This document shows, one piece after another, positions 5,794 to 11,769 of a stretch of 11,769 bases of DNA; the stretch's first letter is position 1; every line of letters begins with the position of its first letter. Under the pieces are notes generated by a model. The model had not been told where the DNA came from, did not search any database, and worked only from the letters and a program-made list of their open reading frames with translations. The stretch comes from Sphingomonas sp. UBA4766. GTDB taxonomy: Bacteria; Pseudomonadota; Alphaproteobacteria; Sphingomonadales; Sphingomonadaceae. A program made the position numbers and the translations under genes. The stretch is from positions 1-11,769 of the forward strand of contig DHHS01000055.1 of NCBI GenBank assembly GCA_002403415.1, given 5' to 3'.

Positions 5794-7710
5794 TTATTTC
5801 GGGGCCAAAAGCCGATCGAGGCCGGTTTCGCCGTCCCCAATCTTGGCGAGGCGCGGATAGCGCAAGCCACCCTTATAGTCGATCACTCTTGTGTCGATCC
5901 GTTCACCCTTTTTGACCAGCAGCGTGATCGGCGTGCCATCCTTTGCCGCGGTGATCGCCTCCTTCAGCTTTTCCGGGCTGTAGGCCAGGCCGTTGACGGC
6001 GGTGATTGTGTCGCCATTGTCCAGCCCTGCGGCAAATGCCGGGCTGTCCCACACCACCGAATTGATGCCGCCATCCTTGCCGATAATCAGGCCGACCGAA
6101 TAGCTGAGATCGGTGAATTTGCGGTCCTTTTCATTAAGCTTGAAATAATTGGTCGGCTTGTCGGTGAAGGTGAGGCGATAGCCATTGGCGATGAACCCGT
6201 CGAACGGTGCGGGGGCGCCCGTCTCGGTCAGCCGCTGGGTCAGCATTTGCCGCCAGTCATAAAGCGGAACCAGTTTCTTGAGCGTCGCGACAACATCGTC
6301 GAACGTGTAGGTGACTTGCCCCCAGTCGCCGTCATTGATCCCGAAAAAGGCGCGGGCGAAATCGTCGAGCGATTTGGTACCCCCCGACTGACGGCGCAGG
6401 ATCGAATCGACTTCCATCCATAGCAGCAGCCCTTCATTGTAATAATCCTCGCTGCGCTGCCAGCTTGACCAGCCCTTTGGCCGACGCATGGCGATCGTCG
6501 GGTCGTTGGTGGTGTCGACCATCGGCCGCCAGTCGCGCCCTTTGGTATTGCCAAGGCTTGCGAGCACCAATGCATAGGCATCAAGCGTATCCTGTTTGGA
6601 GATCAGGCCTGAGCGCGCGCCCAGCACATAGCCCCAGAACTGCGTCTGCCCCTCATAAACCCAGAGCAGCGAATCGCGCATCGGGGTGCGGTAATCGGGT
6701 GTCCACAAATCAGCACCACGCCGGAATTTGCCGTCCCAGCTATGGGTGAATTCATGCGGCAACAGGTCGCGCTCTGGCGTGCTATTGTCCCAATCGATGA
6801 AATAGCCCGGCTTTACGCCATTTTCGGAACTGCGATGATGCTCCAGCCCGATCCCGCCAAGCTCGTCGGAGATCGACAGCAGGAAATGGTAATTGTCATA
6901 ATGCTGTGCGCCGAACAGCTTGATCGATTGTTCGACCAGCGCCTTGTGCGCCTCAATCTGTTCGGGCTTGGCGGCGAGCTCGGCGGCGCTGTCGGCAACG
7001 ACATCCAGCGTCACCCGCGGGGTCAGCGGGAATGATTTGAAATACCGCCCGGCGATGACCGGCGAATCGACCAGCACCTCGTAATTGGTCCGCTCATAAC
7101 GATAGGTGTTGCCCGTGACCTTCGCGGGTAACGCGGATGCGGCAGTCCAGCCATCGGGATAGGTCACGCTCGCTTCCACCGGGATCTGGCGCGTGAAGTA
7201 ACCTGCCGGATACAGGCTCATCGATTGCCACTGCAGGCTGAGCATTGCAGGCGTCATTACTACCCGGCCCTGATTGGGCGCGGTTGCCGACAGGAACTGA
7301 AAGGTGATGTCGAGCGCCTGCGCCCCCGCTGGCACCTCGATATGGAAGGCGAACACATCAACCGGGTCGCGCGTCCACGGCACGGGCTTGCCACCCGCGG
7401 TTATTTTCAGGCCCGCCAGCTTTTCGATCTGGCCGGTCGGCGAATGGTTGCCGGGCAACCATTTGGGAAACAGCAGGACCATGTGCCCGGCCCTTGCGAC
7501 AGGCAACACCTGCTTCACGCGAAAGATCGCGCGGCGCACATCGGTCGCGTCGATCGCCAGGCTGATCGTGCCGGGATAGGGGATGTCGCGTGCGGCCGGA
7601 ATCGTATCGACATGCGGGACGGGCTGCGGCTTTGAATTTTCGGCGGTGGCAGCCGACATCGCCAGGCACGACGCGGCGATGAACAGGGGGGGGTGGGGTA
7701 GAATGCGCAT
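5794..7710 (-). CDS. M61-family metallopeptidase with C-terminal PDZ domain, exported
   Basis: A 638-residue zinc aminopeptidase of the M61 (glycyl aminopeptidase-like) family. The N-terminus MRILPHPPLFIAASCLAMSA followed by ATA-E is a signal peptide with a likely cleavage after residue 23, so the enzyme is probably periplasmic. An all-beta N-terminal domain follows. The catalytic part has GIGLEHHRSSENG (286-298), the zinc motif HEFTH (H319, E320, H323) and WVYEG with E353 as the third ligand. A PDZ domain occupies about residues 535-610 (SYSVGLIIGKDGG, AAGLDNGDTITAVNG). The family cleaves N-terminal residues from peptides; a peptide-scavenging role is inferred. Starts at 7734 (646 residues) or further upstream remain possible, because no candidate has a good ribosome site. 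The C8 tract in the signal-peptide codons is described separately. Confidence 0.93.
   Translation of the reverse strand: MRILPHPPLFIAASCLAMSAATAENSKPQPVPHVDTIPAARDIPYPGTISLAIDATDVRRAIFRVKQVLPVARAGHMVLLFPKWLPGNHSPTGQIEKLAGLKITAGGKPVPWTRDPVDVFAFHIEVPAGAQALDITFQFLSATAPNQGRVVMTPAMLSLQWQSMSLYPAGYFTRQIPVEASVTYPDGWTAASALPAKVTGNTYRYERTNYEVLVDSPVIAGRYFKSFPLTPRVTLDVVADSAAELAAKPEQIEAHKALVEQSIKLFGAQHYDNYHFLLSISDELGGIGLEHHRSSENGVKPGYFIDWDNSTPERDLLPHEFTHSWDGKFRRGADLWTPDYRTPMRDSLLWVYEGQTQFWGYVLGARSGLISKQDTLDAYALVLASLGNTKGRDWRPMVDTTNDPTIAMRRPKGWSSWQRSEDYYNEGLLLWMEVDSILRRQSGGTKSLDDFARAFFGINDGDWGQVTYTFDDVVATLKKLVPLYDWRQMLTQRLTETGAPAPFDGFIANGYRLTFTDKPTNYFKLNEKDRKFTDLSYSVGLIIGKDGGINSVVWDSPAFAAGLDNGDTITAVNGLAYSPEKLKEAITAAKDGTPITLLVKKGERIDTRVIDYKGGLRYPRLAKIGDGETGLDRLLAPK
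7686..7693. repeat. G8 homopolymer in the M61 signal-peptide coding region
   Basis: Eight G residues on the plus strand (C8 on the coding strand) lie close to another G4 run at 7695-7698. They encode the proline stretch at residues 5-8 of the peptidase. Tracts of this length near a start codon can slip during replication and switch a gene off, and they are also prone to sequencing error. Here the reading frame is intact. Confidence 0.8.
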
Positions 7711-7796
7711 GATGGTGAGCTTTCGGCTAAGCATAAGCAGATGCGGTTTGTTTAGGCCTCGCCAACCCGCTTCGTCCAGCCCGCGTGCCAAAGGCG

Positions 7797-7812
7797 ATTC
7801 GCGCACGCGAAT
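7797..7812. promoter_or_regulatory. Perfect 16-base palindrome in the M61/hisS divergent spacer
   Basis: ATTCGCG and CGCGAAT flank a 2-base centre (CA). The loop is too short for a stable RNA hairpin, so a dimeric protein binding site is the more natural reading. It lies 57 bp upstream of the hisS start and 87 bp upstream of the M61 start, in the 158-bp spacer that must hold both promoters. The binding protein is not known and chance occurrence in GC-rich DNA cannot be excluded. Confidence 0.4.
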
Positions 7813-7828
7813 GGCGCAATTTCGGACA

Positions 7829-7857
7829 TTGGCAAAGGGCGACACTTTCGCTTAGAC
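7829..7857 (+). promoter_or_regulatory. Possible sigma-70 promoter for hisS
   Basis: TTGGCA (7829-7834) is separated by 17 bp from TTAGAC (7852-7857). Spacing is ideal but the -10 match is poor. Transcription would begin only a few bases before the ATG at 7869, giving an almost leaderless mRNA. That agrees with the absence of a Shine-Dalgarno sequence in CCCTCGCCCTTA just before the start. Confidence 0.3.
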
Positions 7858-7868
7858 CCTCGCCCTTA

Positions 7869-9182
7869 ATGAGCCGAATTACTACGCCAAACCGTATCCG
7901 CGGGACACAAGATATATTCGGAGACAGCCAGCGCCGCTTTGCGCGGGTGGTCGAGGCGTTTGAGCGCGTGCGCAAGCTCTATTGTTTCCAACGGGTTGAA
8001 TTGCCGGTTTTCGAGGCAACGGCGGTGTTCGCGCGCTCGCTGGGCGAAACCACCGATGTCGTGTCAAAGGAGATGTATTCGTTCGAGGATCGCGGGGGTG
8101 ATTCGATCACGTTGCGGCCCGAATTCACGGCGGGCATCGCGCGGGCGTTTCTGACCGAGGGGTGGCAGCAATATGCGCCGCTGAAACTGGTCACCCACGG
8201 TCCCGTCTTTCGCTATGAGCGCCCGCAAAAGGGGCGTTACCGCCAGTTCCACCAGATCGATGCCGAAATCATCGGCGCGGCGGAGCCGATGGCCGACGTC
8301 GAATTGCTGGTGTTCGCGGACCAATTGATCCGCGAACTCGGCATAGCGGACGGGGTGACGCTCCAGCTGAATACGCTCGGCGATGCCGAGACGCGCGATG
8401 CGTGGCGCGCCGCGCTGGTCGCGCATTTCGAGGCGCATCGCGGCGAATTGAGCGAGGATAGTATCGCTCGGCTCGACAAGAATCCGCTGCGCATTCTCGA
8501 TTCCAAAGACCCGCGCGACCGGCCGATCGCCGATGCCGCGCCGGGGATTGACGGGTTCCTGACGAGCGAGGCGGGCGCGTTTTTCGAGAGCGTGACGCGC
8601 GGGCTGGACGCGGCGGGCGTCGCGTGGACGCGCAATGACCGGCTGGTGCGGGGCCTTGATTACTACCGCCACACCGCGTTCGAATTCACGACCGACCGGC
8701 TCGGCGCGCAGGGGACGGTGCTCGCGGGTGGACGCTATGACGGGCTGATCGAGAGCCTGGGCGGGCCGGCCACGGCGGGGGTTGGCTGGGCGGCGGGGAT
8801 CGAACGGCTGGGGATGTTGGTGGCGGAGGATCCGAGCGATGCCTTGGAGCTAGTAGTCTTGCCGGACGGGGAAGAGTATATCGGTCTGGCGTTGCAGATC
8901 GTTAATCTGCTTTCAGAGGCAAGTATCGCCGTCGGGACGTCTTGGGTTGGCAAGTATGACAGCCGTTATTCGCGCGCCAAGCGAGAGGGCATCATTCGAA
9001 GCCTAAACGTCGAGCGGAGCAAGAATGAAAATGCGATTGCCACGGTCCGCCTGCGGGACATGAATGTTCCGGTGCCTGATCGGCCCGTCCGGAAAAAGCT
9101 TGAAGCAGCGCTCAATGGGCGGTTTGTGATTGACCAGCCCGATGCAGCGCGTGGCGCATTTGACATTCTGGCCTTCCGATGA
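7869..9182 (+). CDS. hisS: Histidyl-tRNA synthetase with divergent C-terminal domain
   Basis: Class II synthetase that charges tRNA-His with histidine using ATP. The 437-residue length and start MSRITTPNRIRGTQDIF are normal. Motif 2 is FRYERPQKGRYRQFHQ (114-129). The histidine-specific motifs RGLDYY (261-266) and AGGRYDGL (286-293) are intact, and motif 3 is GWAAGIERLGML (306-317), so the catalytic domain looks fully functional. From about residue 320 the anticodon-binding domain is much less conserved: the usual run AVIxGExE is absent, although LVVLPDGEE (328-336) and TVRLRDM (392-398) still align with the domain's strands. GC falls sharply over the same stretch. The frame is open to the end, so a frameshift is not indicated. 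No Shine-Dalgarno is seen. The stop overlaps prfA (ATGA). Confidence 0.95.
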   Translation: MSRITTPNRIRGTQDIFGDSQRRFARVVEAFERVRKLYCFQRVELPVFEATAVFARSLGETTDVVSKEMYSFEDRGGDSITLRPEFTAGIARAFLTEGWQQYAPLKLVTHGPVFRYERPQKGRYRQFHQIDAEIIGAAEPMADVELLVFADQLIRELGIADGVTLQLNTLGDAETRDAWRAALVAHFEAHRGELSEDSIARLDKNPLRILDSKDPRDRPIADAAPGIDGFLTSEAGAFFESVTRGLDAAGVAWTRNDRLVRGLDYYRHTAFEFTTDRLGAQGTVLAGGRYDGLIESLGGPATAGVGWAAGIERLGMLVAEDPSDALELVVLPDGEEYIGLALQIVNLLSEASIAVGTSWVGKYDSRYSRAKREGIIRSLNVERSKNENAIATVRLRDMNVPVPDRPVRKKLEAALNGRFVIDQPDAARGAFDILAFR

Positions 9183-10255
9183 CCACCATTTCGCTGGAAC
9201 GCATCCATCAGATCGAGGCGCGGCGCGACGAATTGTCGGCGCTGATGGCAACCGGCGACTTGCCGTCGGACCGCTTTGTTCAGGTCAGCCGCGAATATGC
9301 CGATATCGAGCCCGTTGCGCGCGCGGCGTGCGAGGTGCGGCGGTTGCGCGCCGAGCTTGACGTGCTTGGCGGCCTGATGACGCATGACGATGGCGATATT
9401 CGCGACATGGCGCGCGAAGAAATTGGCGAGTTGCGCGCCCGCTTGCCAGAGGCCGAGCGGCGGTTGGCGCTGGCGCTGCTCCCCCGCGATGCGGCCGACG
9501 AGCGCGCGGCGATGCTTGAAATCCGCGCCGGGACCGGCGGGGATGAAGCAGCGCTTTTCGCGGGCGATTTGCTGCGCATGTATCAACGCTATGCCGACAC
9601 GCAGGGATGGCGGGTCGAGTTGATTTCGGCCAGCACTTCCGAAATGGGCGGCTATAAGGAAGTCGTCGCTTCGGTTGAGGGTAGGGGTGTATTCGCGCGG
9701 CTGAAGTTTGAAAGCGGCGTCCACCGCGTGCAGCGCGTTCCCGCGACCGAGGCGGGTGGGCGCATTCACACCAGTGCGGCAACCGTCGCGGTCCTGCCCG
9801 AAGCTGAGGAAGTCGATGTCAAAATCGATGAGGCCAAGGATCTGCGGATCGATATTTATCGATCGTCCGGCCCCGGCGGGCAATCGGTTAACACGACCGA
9901 TTCGGCGGTGCGCATCGTCCATATCCCGACCGGCTTGACCGTCATTCAGCAGGATGAGAAATCACAGCACAAGAACAAGGCCAAGGCGCTGAAAGTATTG
10001 CGCACCCGGCTGTATGAGGCGGAGCGCGAGCGGCTCCACGCCGAACGCGCGGGCGCGCGCAAGTCGATGGTCGGGTCGGGCGACCGATCGGAACGCATCC
10101 GCACCTATAACTTCCCGCAAGGGCGCGTGACCGACCACCGCATCAACCTGACGCTCCACCGCCTGGCCGAAATTCTGCAGGGCGAGATGGACGAGCTGAT
10201 CGGCGCGCTGATCGCAGAGGATGAGGCGGAGCGGCTGGCCACGCTGGATGGTTGA
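9179..10255 (+). CDS. prfA: Peptide chain release factor 1 (RF1)
   Basis: Recognises UAA and UAG stop codons in the ribosomal A site and triggers peptide release. It has 358 residues, the usual size. The stop-codon reading tripeptide is PAT (188-190) within RVPATEAGGRIHTSAATV, which distinguishes it from RF2 (SPF). The catalytic GGQ is at 233-235 in GPGGQSVNTTDSAVRI. The C-terminal SQHKNKAKALKVLRTRLYE and GSGDRSERIRTYNFPQGRVT stretches are strongly conserved. Its start overlaps the hisS stop (ATGA) and its end overlaps prmC by 8 bp, the gene that modifies its GGQ glutamine, so co-expression is expected. Confidence 0.98.
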   Translation: MTTISLERIHQIEARRDELSALMATGDLPSDRFVQVSREYADIEPVARAACEVRRLRAELDVLGGLMTHDDGDIRDMAREEIGELRARLPEAERRLALALLPRDAADERAAMLEIRAGTGGDEAALFAGDLLRMYQRYADTQGWRVELISASTSEMGGYKEVVASVEGRGVFARLKFESGVHRVQRVPATEAGGRIHTSAATVAVLPEAEEVDVKIDEAKDLRIDIYRSSGPGGQSVNTTDSAVRIVHIPTGLTVIQQDEKSQHKNKAKALKVLRTRLYEAERERLHAERAGARKSMVGSGDRSERIRTYNFPQGRVTDHRINLTLHRLAEILQGEMDELIGALIAEDEAERLATLDG

Positions 10256-11084
10256 TCCCGCCCCGCCAGTGCGGGCGGCCCTTGCACAGGCGACGGCGGC
10301 ATTGATGGAGGTGTCGCCGACCGCTCGGCTCGATGCCGAATTGCTGATGGCGCATGCGCTGGGGATATCGCGCAGTGCAATGCTGCTGGATGCGTTGGAA
10401 TGCGAAGTGCCCGTCGCGTTCAAGGCACTGGTCGCGCGCCGCTTGCGGCATGAGCCGATCGCGCATTTGACCGGAATGCGCGGCTTTTGGACGATTGATC
10501 TGGAGGTCGGGCCGGGCGCGCTGGTGCCGCGTGCCGATAGCGAGACGCTGATCGAGGCCGCAGTTGCGCATTTTGCCGGGACGGCTGGGCCATTCAATAT
10601 CCTTGATCTGGGGACTGGGCCGGGCACGCTGCTGCTGGCGGCGCTCGATCAGTGGCCAGCAGCGCGCGGGCTGGGCGTCGAACGATCGGCGGCGGCGCGC
10701 GGTTATGCGCTACGCAACGTCGCGCGACTGGGGATGGCGGCGCGCGCGCATGTCATTGGCGGGGACTGGGCAACAGCGGTCGCCGGGCAATTCGACCTGG
10801 TGTTCAGCAACCCGCCCTATGTTGCGGACGCCGATTGCCTGCCGCGCGAAGTGGCCGATTATGATCCGGCAGAGGCGCTGTTCGGCGGCGAGGATGGTTT
10901 GGACGCGTATCGCCTGATCGTGCCCGCGCTCCCCGACCTCATCGCGCCGGGTGGAATCGCGGTGCTGGAAATTGGCGCGACGCAGGGCGATGCCGTGAGC
11001 GAGATGGTACGGGCGGCGGGGCTGGTGCCGTCGTTGCGGTGCGACCTGGGCGATCGTGCGCGAGCGGTTGTCGCGCGCCATTGA
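10248..11084 (+). CDS. prmC: Peptide chain release factor N5-glutamine methyltransferase
   Basis: Methylates the glutamine of the GGQ motif in RF1 and RF2 with S-adenosylmethionine, raising release efficiency. It has 278 residues. A helical N-terminal substrate-binding domain spans about 1-90. The linker GMRGFWTIDLEVGPGALVPR (76-95) is typical. The SAM site is ILDLGTGPGTLLLAAL (118-133) and the catalytic NPPY is at 188-191, followed by the usual YDPAEALFGGEDGLDAYR. The start is MVDPAPPVRAAL at ATG 10248, inside the end of prfA; an in-frame ATG at 10221 would lengthen the overlap without a family match. It is the last gene of the hisS-prfA-prmC operon. Confidence 0.95.
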   Translation: MVDPAPPVRAALAQATAALMEVSPTARLDAELLMAHALGISRSAMLLDALECEVPVAFKALVARRLRHEPIAHLTGMRGFWTIDLEVGPGALVPRADSETLIEAAVAHFAGTAGPFNILDLGTGPGTLLLAALDQWPAARGLGVERSAAARGYALRNVARLGMAARAHVIGGDWATAVAGQFDLVFSNPPYVADADCLPREVADYDPAEALFGGEDGLDAYRLIVPALPDLIAPGGIAVLEIGATQGDAVSEMVRAAGLVPSLRCDLGDRARAVVARH

Positions 11085-11356
11085 TGACCGACTGGCGACG
11101 CAAGCAAATCGTCACATAATTCTGCTTGGCGAGCGTGGCTCCACCCGCTACTAACCGTCACAGGGGGCGATTATTCCGACCAGTTTGTCGGTAATGAACC
11201 GCTACTCAATCCTTCGTCATGATGCTGCTGATGTCCGGCAGCCGTGGCACGCGCCAATCGCTTCGCCCCGCGACGCCTTGGCGCAGAGGGGCATGCATCC
11301 GTCTATTTCGGAAAAGCGCCACCGGGTTTGATTTTGGGACACGAGGATAACAGGAC
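11085..11356. other. Intergenic region upstream of the DUF4167 gene, with two inverted repeats
   Basis: This 272-bp stretch holds no convincing gene. CCGAC (11176-11180) faces GTCGG (11187-11191) with a 6-base loop. GCGCCAA (11251-11257) faces TTGGCGC (11278-11284) with a 20-base loop. Neither is followed by a T tract, so neither is a clear intrinsic terminator. A 45-codon frame at 11194-11331 and an 11-codon frame at 11084-11119 (TGATG overlap with the prmC stop) lack ribosome sites and recognisable content. The region should contain the end of the prmC operon and the promoter for the next gene. Confidence 0.5.
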
Positions 11357-11769
11357 TTGATCAATAATCGTCAGGCCGGCCGCCGTCGCGGTCGTGGGGG
11401 GCAGCGCACACCGGGGGGTAATTCCGGGCGTCCCGACAATGGCAACCGGATCGATAATCGCGCACGCGGCAATGCGGCCCAATTGCTGGAGAAGTATAAA
11501 TCGCTCGCGCGGGACGCGCAGATGCAGGGCGACCGCGTCAATACCGAATATTATCTGCAGTTCGCCGACCATTATTTTCGCGTGCTGAGCGAAACGCGCT
11601 CGCGCTTTGAGGAAAATCAACAGCGGCGTGGCGGCGCAAACGATGCGTTTGACGAAGAGATCGAGGATGACGGCGAAGGCGATAGCTTTGCCGATGATCG
11701 AGTCGATGGCGATCGTGCGCATCAGGCCAATGGCAATCGCCGCGATGTTGGCAGCCGAGATCAGGGCCG
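11357..11769 (+). CDS. DUF4167 domain protein (partial, TTG start)
   Basis: The first 137 residues of a small alphaproteobacterial protein of unknown function; the end is beyond the window. It begins MINNRQAGRRRGRGGQR, an Arg/Gly-rich segment, followed by the DUF4167 core SGNRIDNRARGN-type sequence at about 29-39 and AAQLLEKYKSLARDAQMQGD (40-59), then RVNTEYYLQFADHYFRVL (60-77). After residue 85 it becomes acidic and low-complexity (DEEIEDDGEGD). The start is TTG at 11357, because the conserved N-terminus begins exactly there and no ATG fits; GAGG at 11343-11346 is the likely ribosome site, 10 bases away. The basic N-terminus suggests nucleic-acid or ribosome contact, which is only inference. 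Confidence 0.92.
   Translation, partial: MINNRQAGRRRGRGGQRTPGGNSGRPDNGNRIDNRARGNAAQLLEKYKSLARDAQMQGDRVNTEYYLQFADHYFRVLSETRSRFEENQQRRGGANDAFDEEIEDDGEGDSFADDRVDGDRAHQANGNRRDVGSRDQG

Noticed and set aside
5635..6423. A 262-codon open frame on the plus strand across ppa and the M61 gene
   Set aside because: Both genes on the minus strand have intact conserved motifs and the frame has no family resemblance.
8826..9182. A compensated frameshift as the cause of the odd hisS C-terminus
   Set aside because: The alternative frames of this stretch do not yield a recognisable canonical HisRS anticodon-binding domain, while the annotated frame keeps partial matches such as LVVLPDGEE and TVRLRDM.
8966..9922. 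A 318-codon open frame on the minus strand across hisS and prfA
   Set aside because: It is a shadow of the two plus-strand genes; prfA is highly conserved throughout.
11194..11331. A 45-codon frame in the spacer before DUF4167
   Set aside because: No ribosome binding site and no recognisable sequence; it spans an inverted repeat that is more likely regulatory.
1..11769. CRISPR arrays, transposases, tRNA or rRNA genes
   Set aside because: No regularly spaced repeats, no transposase motifs and no cloverleaf or rRNA sequence were seen anywhere in the window.

Overview
This is a high-GC bacterial window from an alphaproteobacterium, most likely a member of the Sphingomonadales. The best evidence is the order hisS-prfA-prmC followed by a DUF4167 protein whose N-terminus (MINNRQAGRRRGRGGQR) is very typical of that group. 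No tRNA, rRNA, CRISPR array or insertion sequence is visible, and nearly all of the window is coding.

Region 1 (1-2422) is a probable sulfur-stress module built around one short AT-rich divergent promoter. Leftward run an ETHE1/Blh-like persulfide dioxygenase and, coupled through a TGATG overlap, a YeeE/YedE-family membrane protein cut by the window start. Rightward run a 1-Cys peroxiredoxin and an ArsR-family repressor joined by an ATGA overlap. Two nested inverted repeats with almost the same centre sit between the divergent genes and are the obvious operator candidate. The regulator resembles BigR/SqrR persulfide sensors but appears to lack both of their redox cysteines.

Region 2 (2585-5234) holds trmB (tRNA m7G46 methyltransferase) on the minus strand. 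Divergent from it is a tight three-gene run of an EamA/DMT transporter and two GNAT acetyltransferases, each junction an ATGA overlap.

Region 3 (5238-7710, minus strand) is a secreted M61-family metallopeptidase with a C-terminal PDZ domain, followed 16 bp later by inorganic pyrophosphatase (ppa). The peptidase has an eight-base C run on its coding strand inside the signal-peptide codons.

Region 4 (7869-11084) is the translation operon hisS-prfA-prmC, all overlapping: histidyl-tRNA synthetase, release factor RF1, and the enzyme that methylates the RF1 GGQ glutamine. The last third of hisS is unusual: GC drops from about 74% to about 56%, and the anticodon-binding domain is very divergent. 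After a 272-bp spacer, a DUF4167 gene begins with a TTG codon and runs off the window end.

Most genes are ordinary housekeeping. The parts that merit attention are the divergent sulfur module with its cysteine-poor regulator, the hisS C-terminus, and several palindromes in intergenic DNA.
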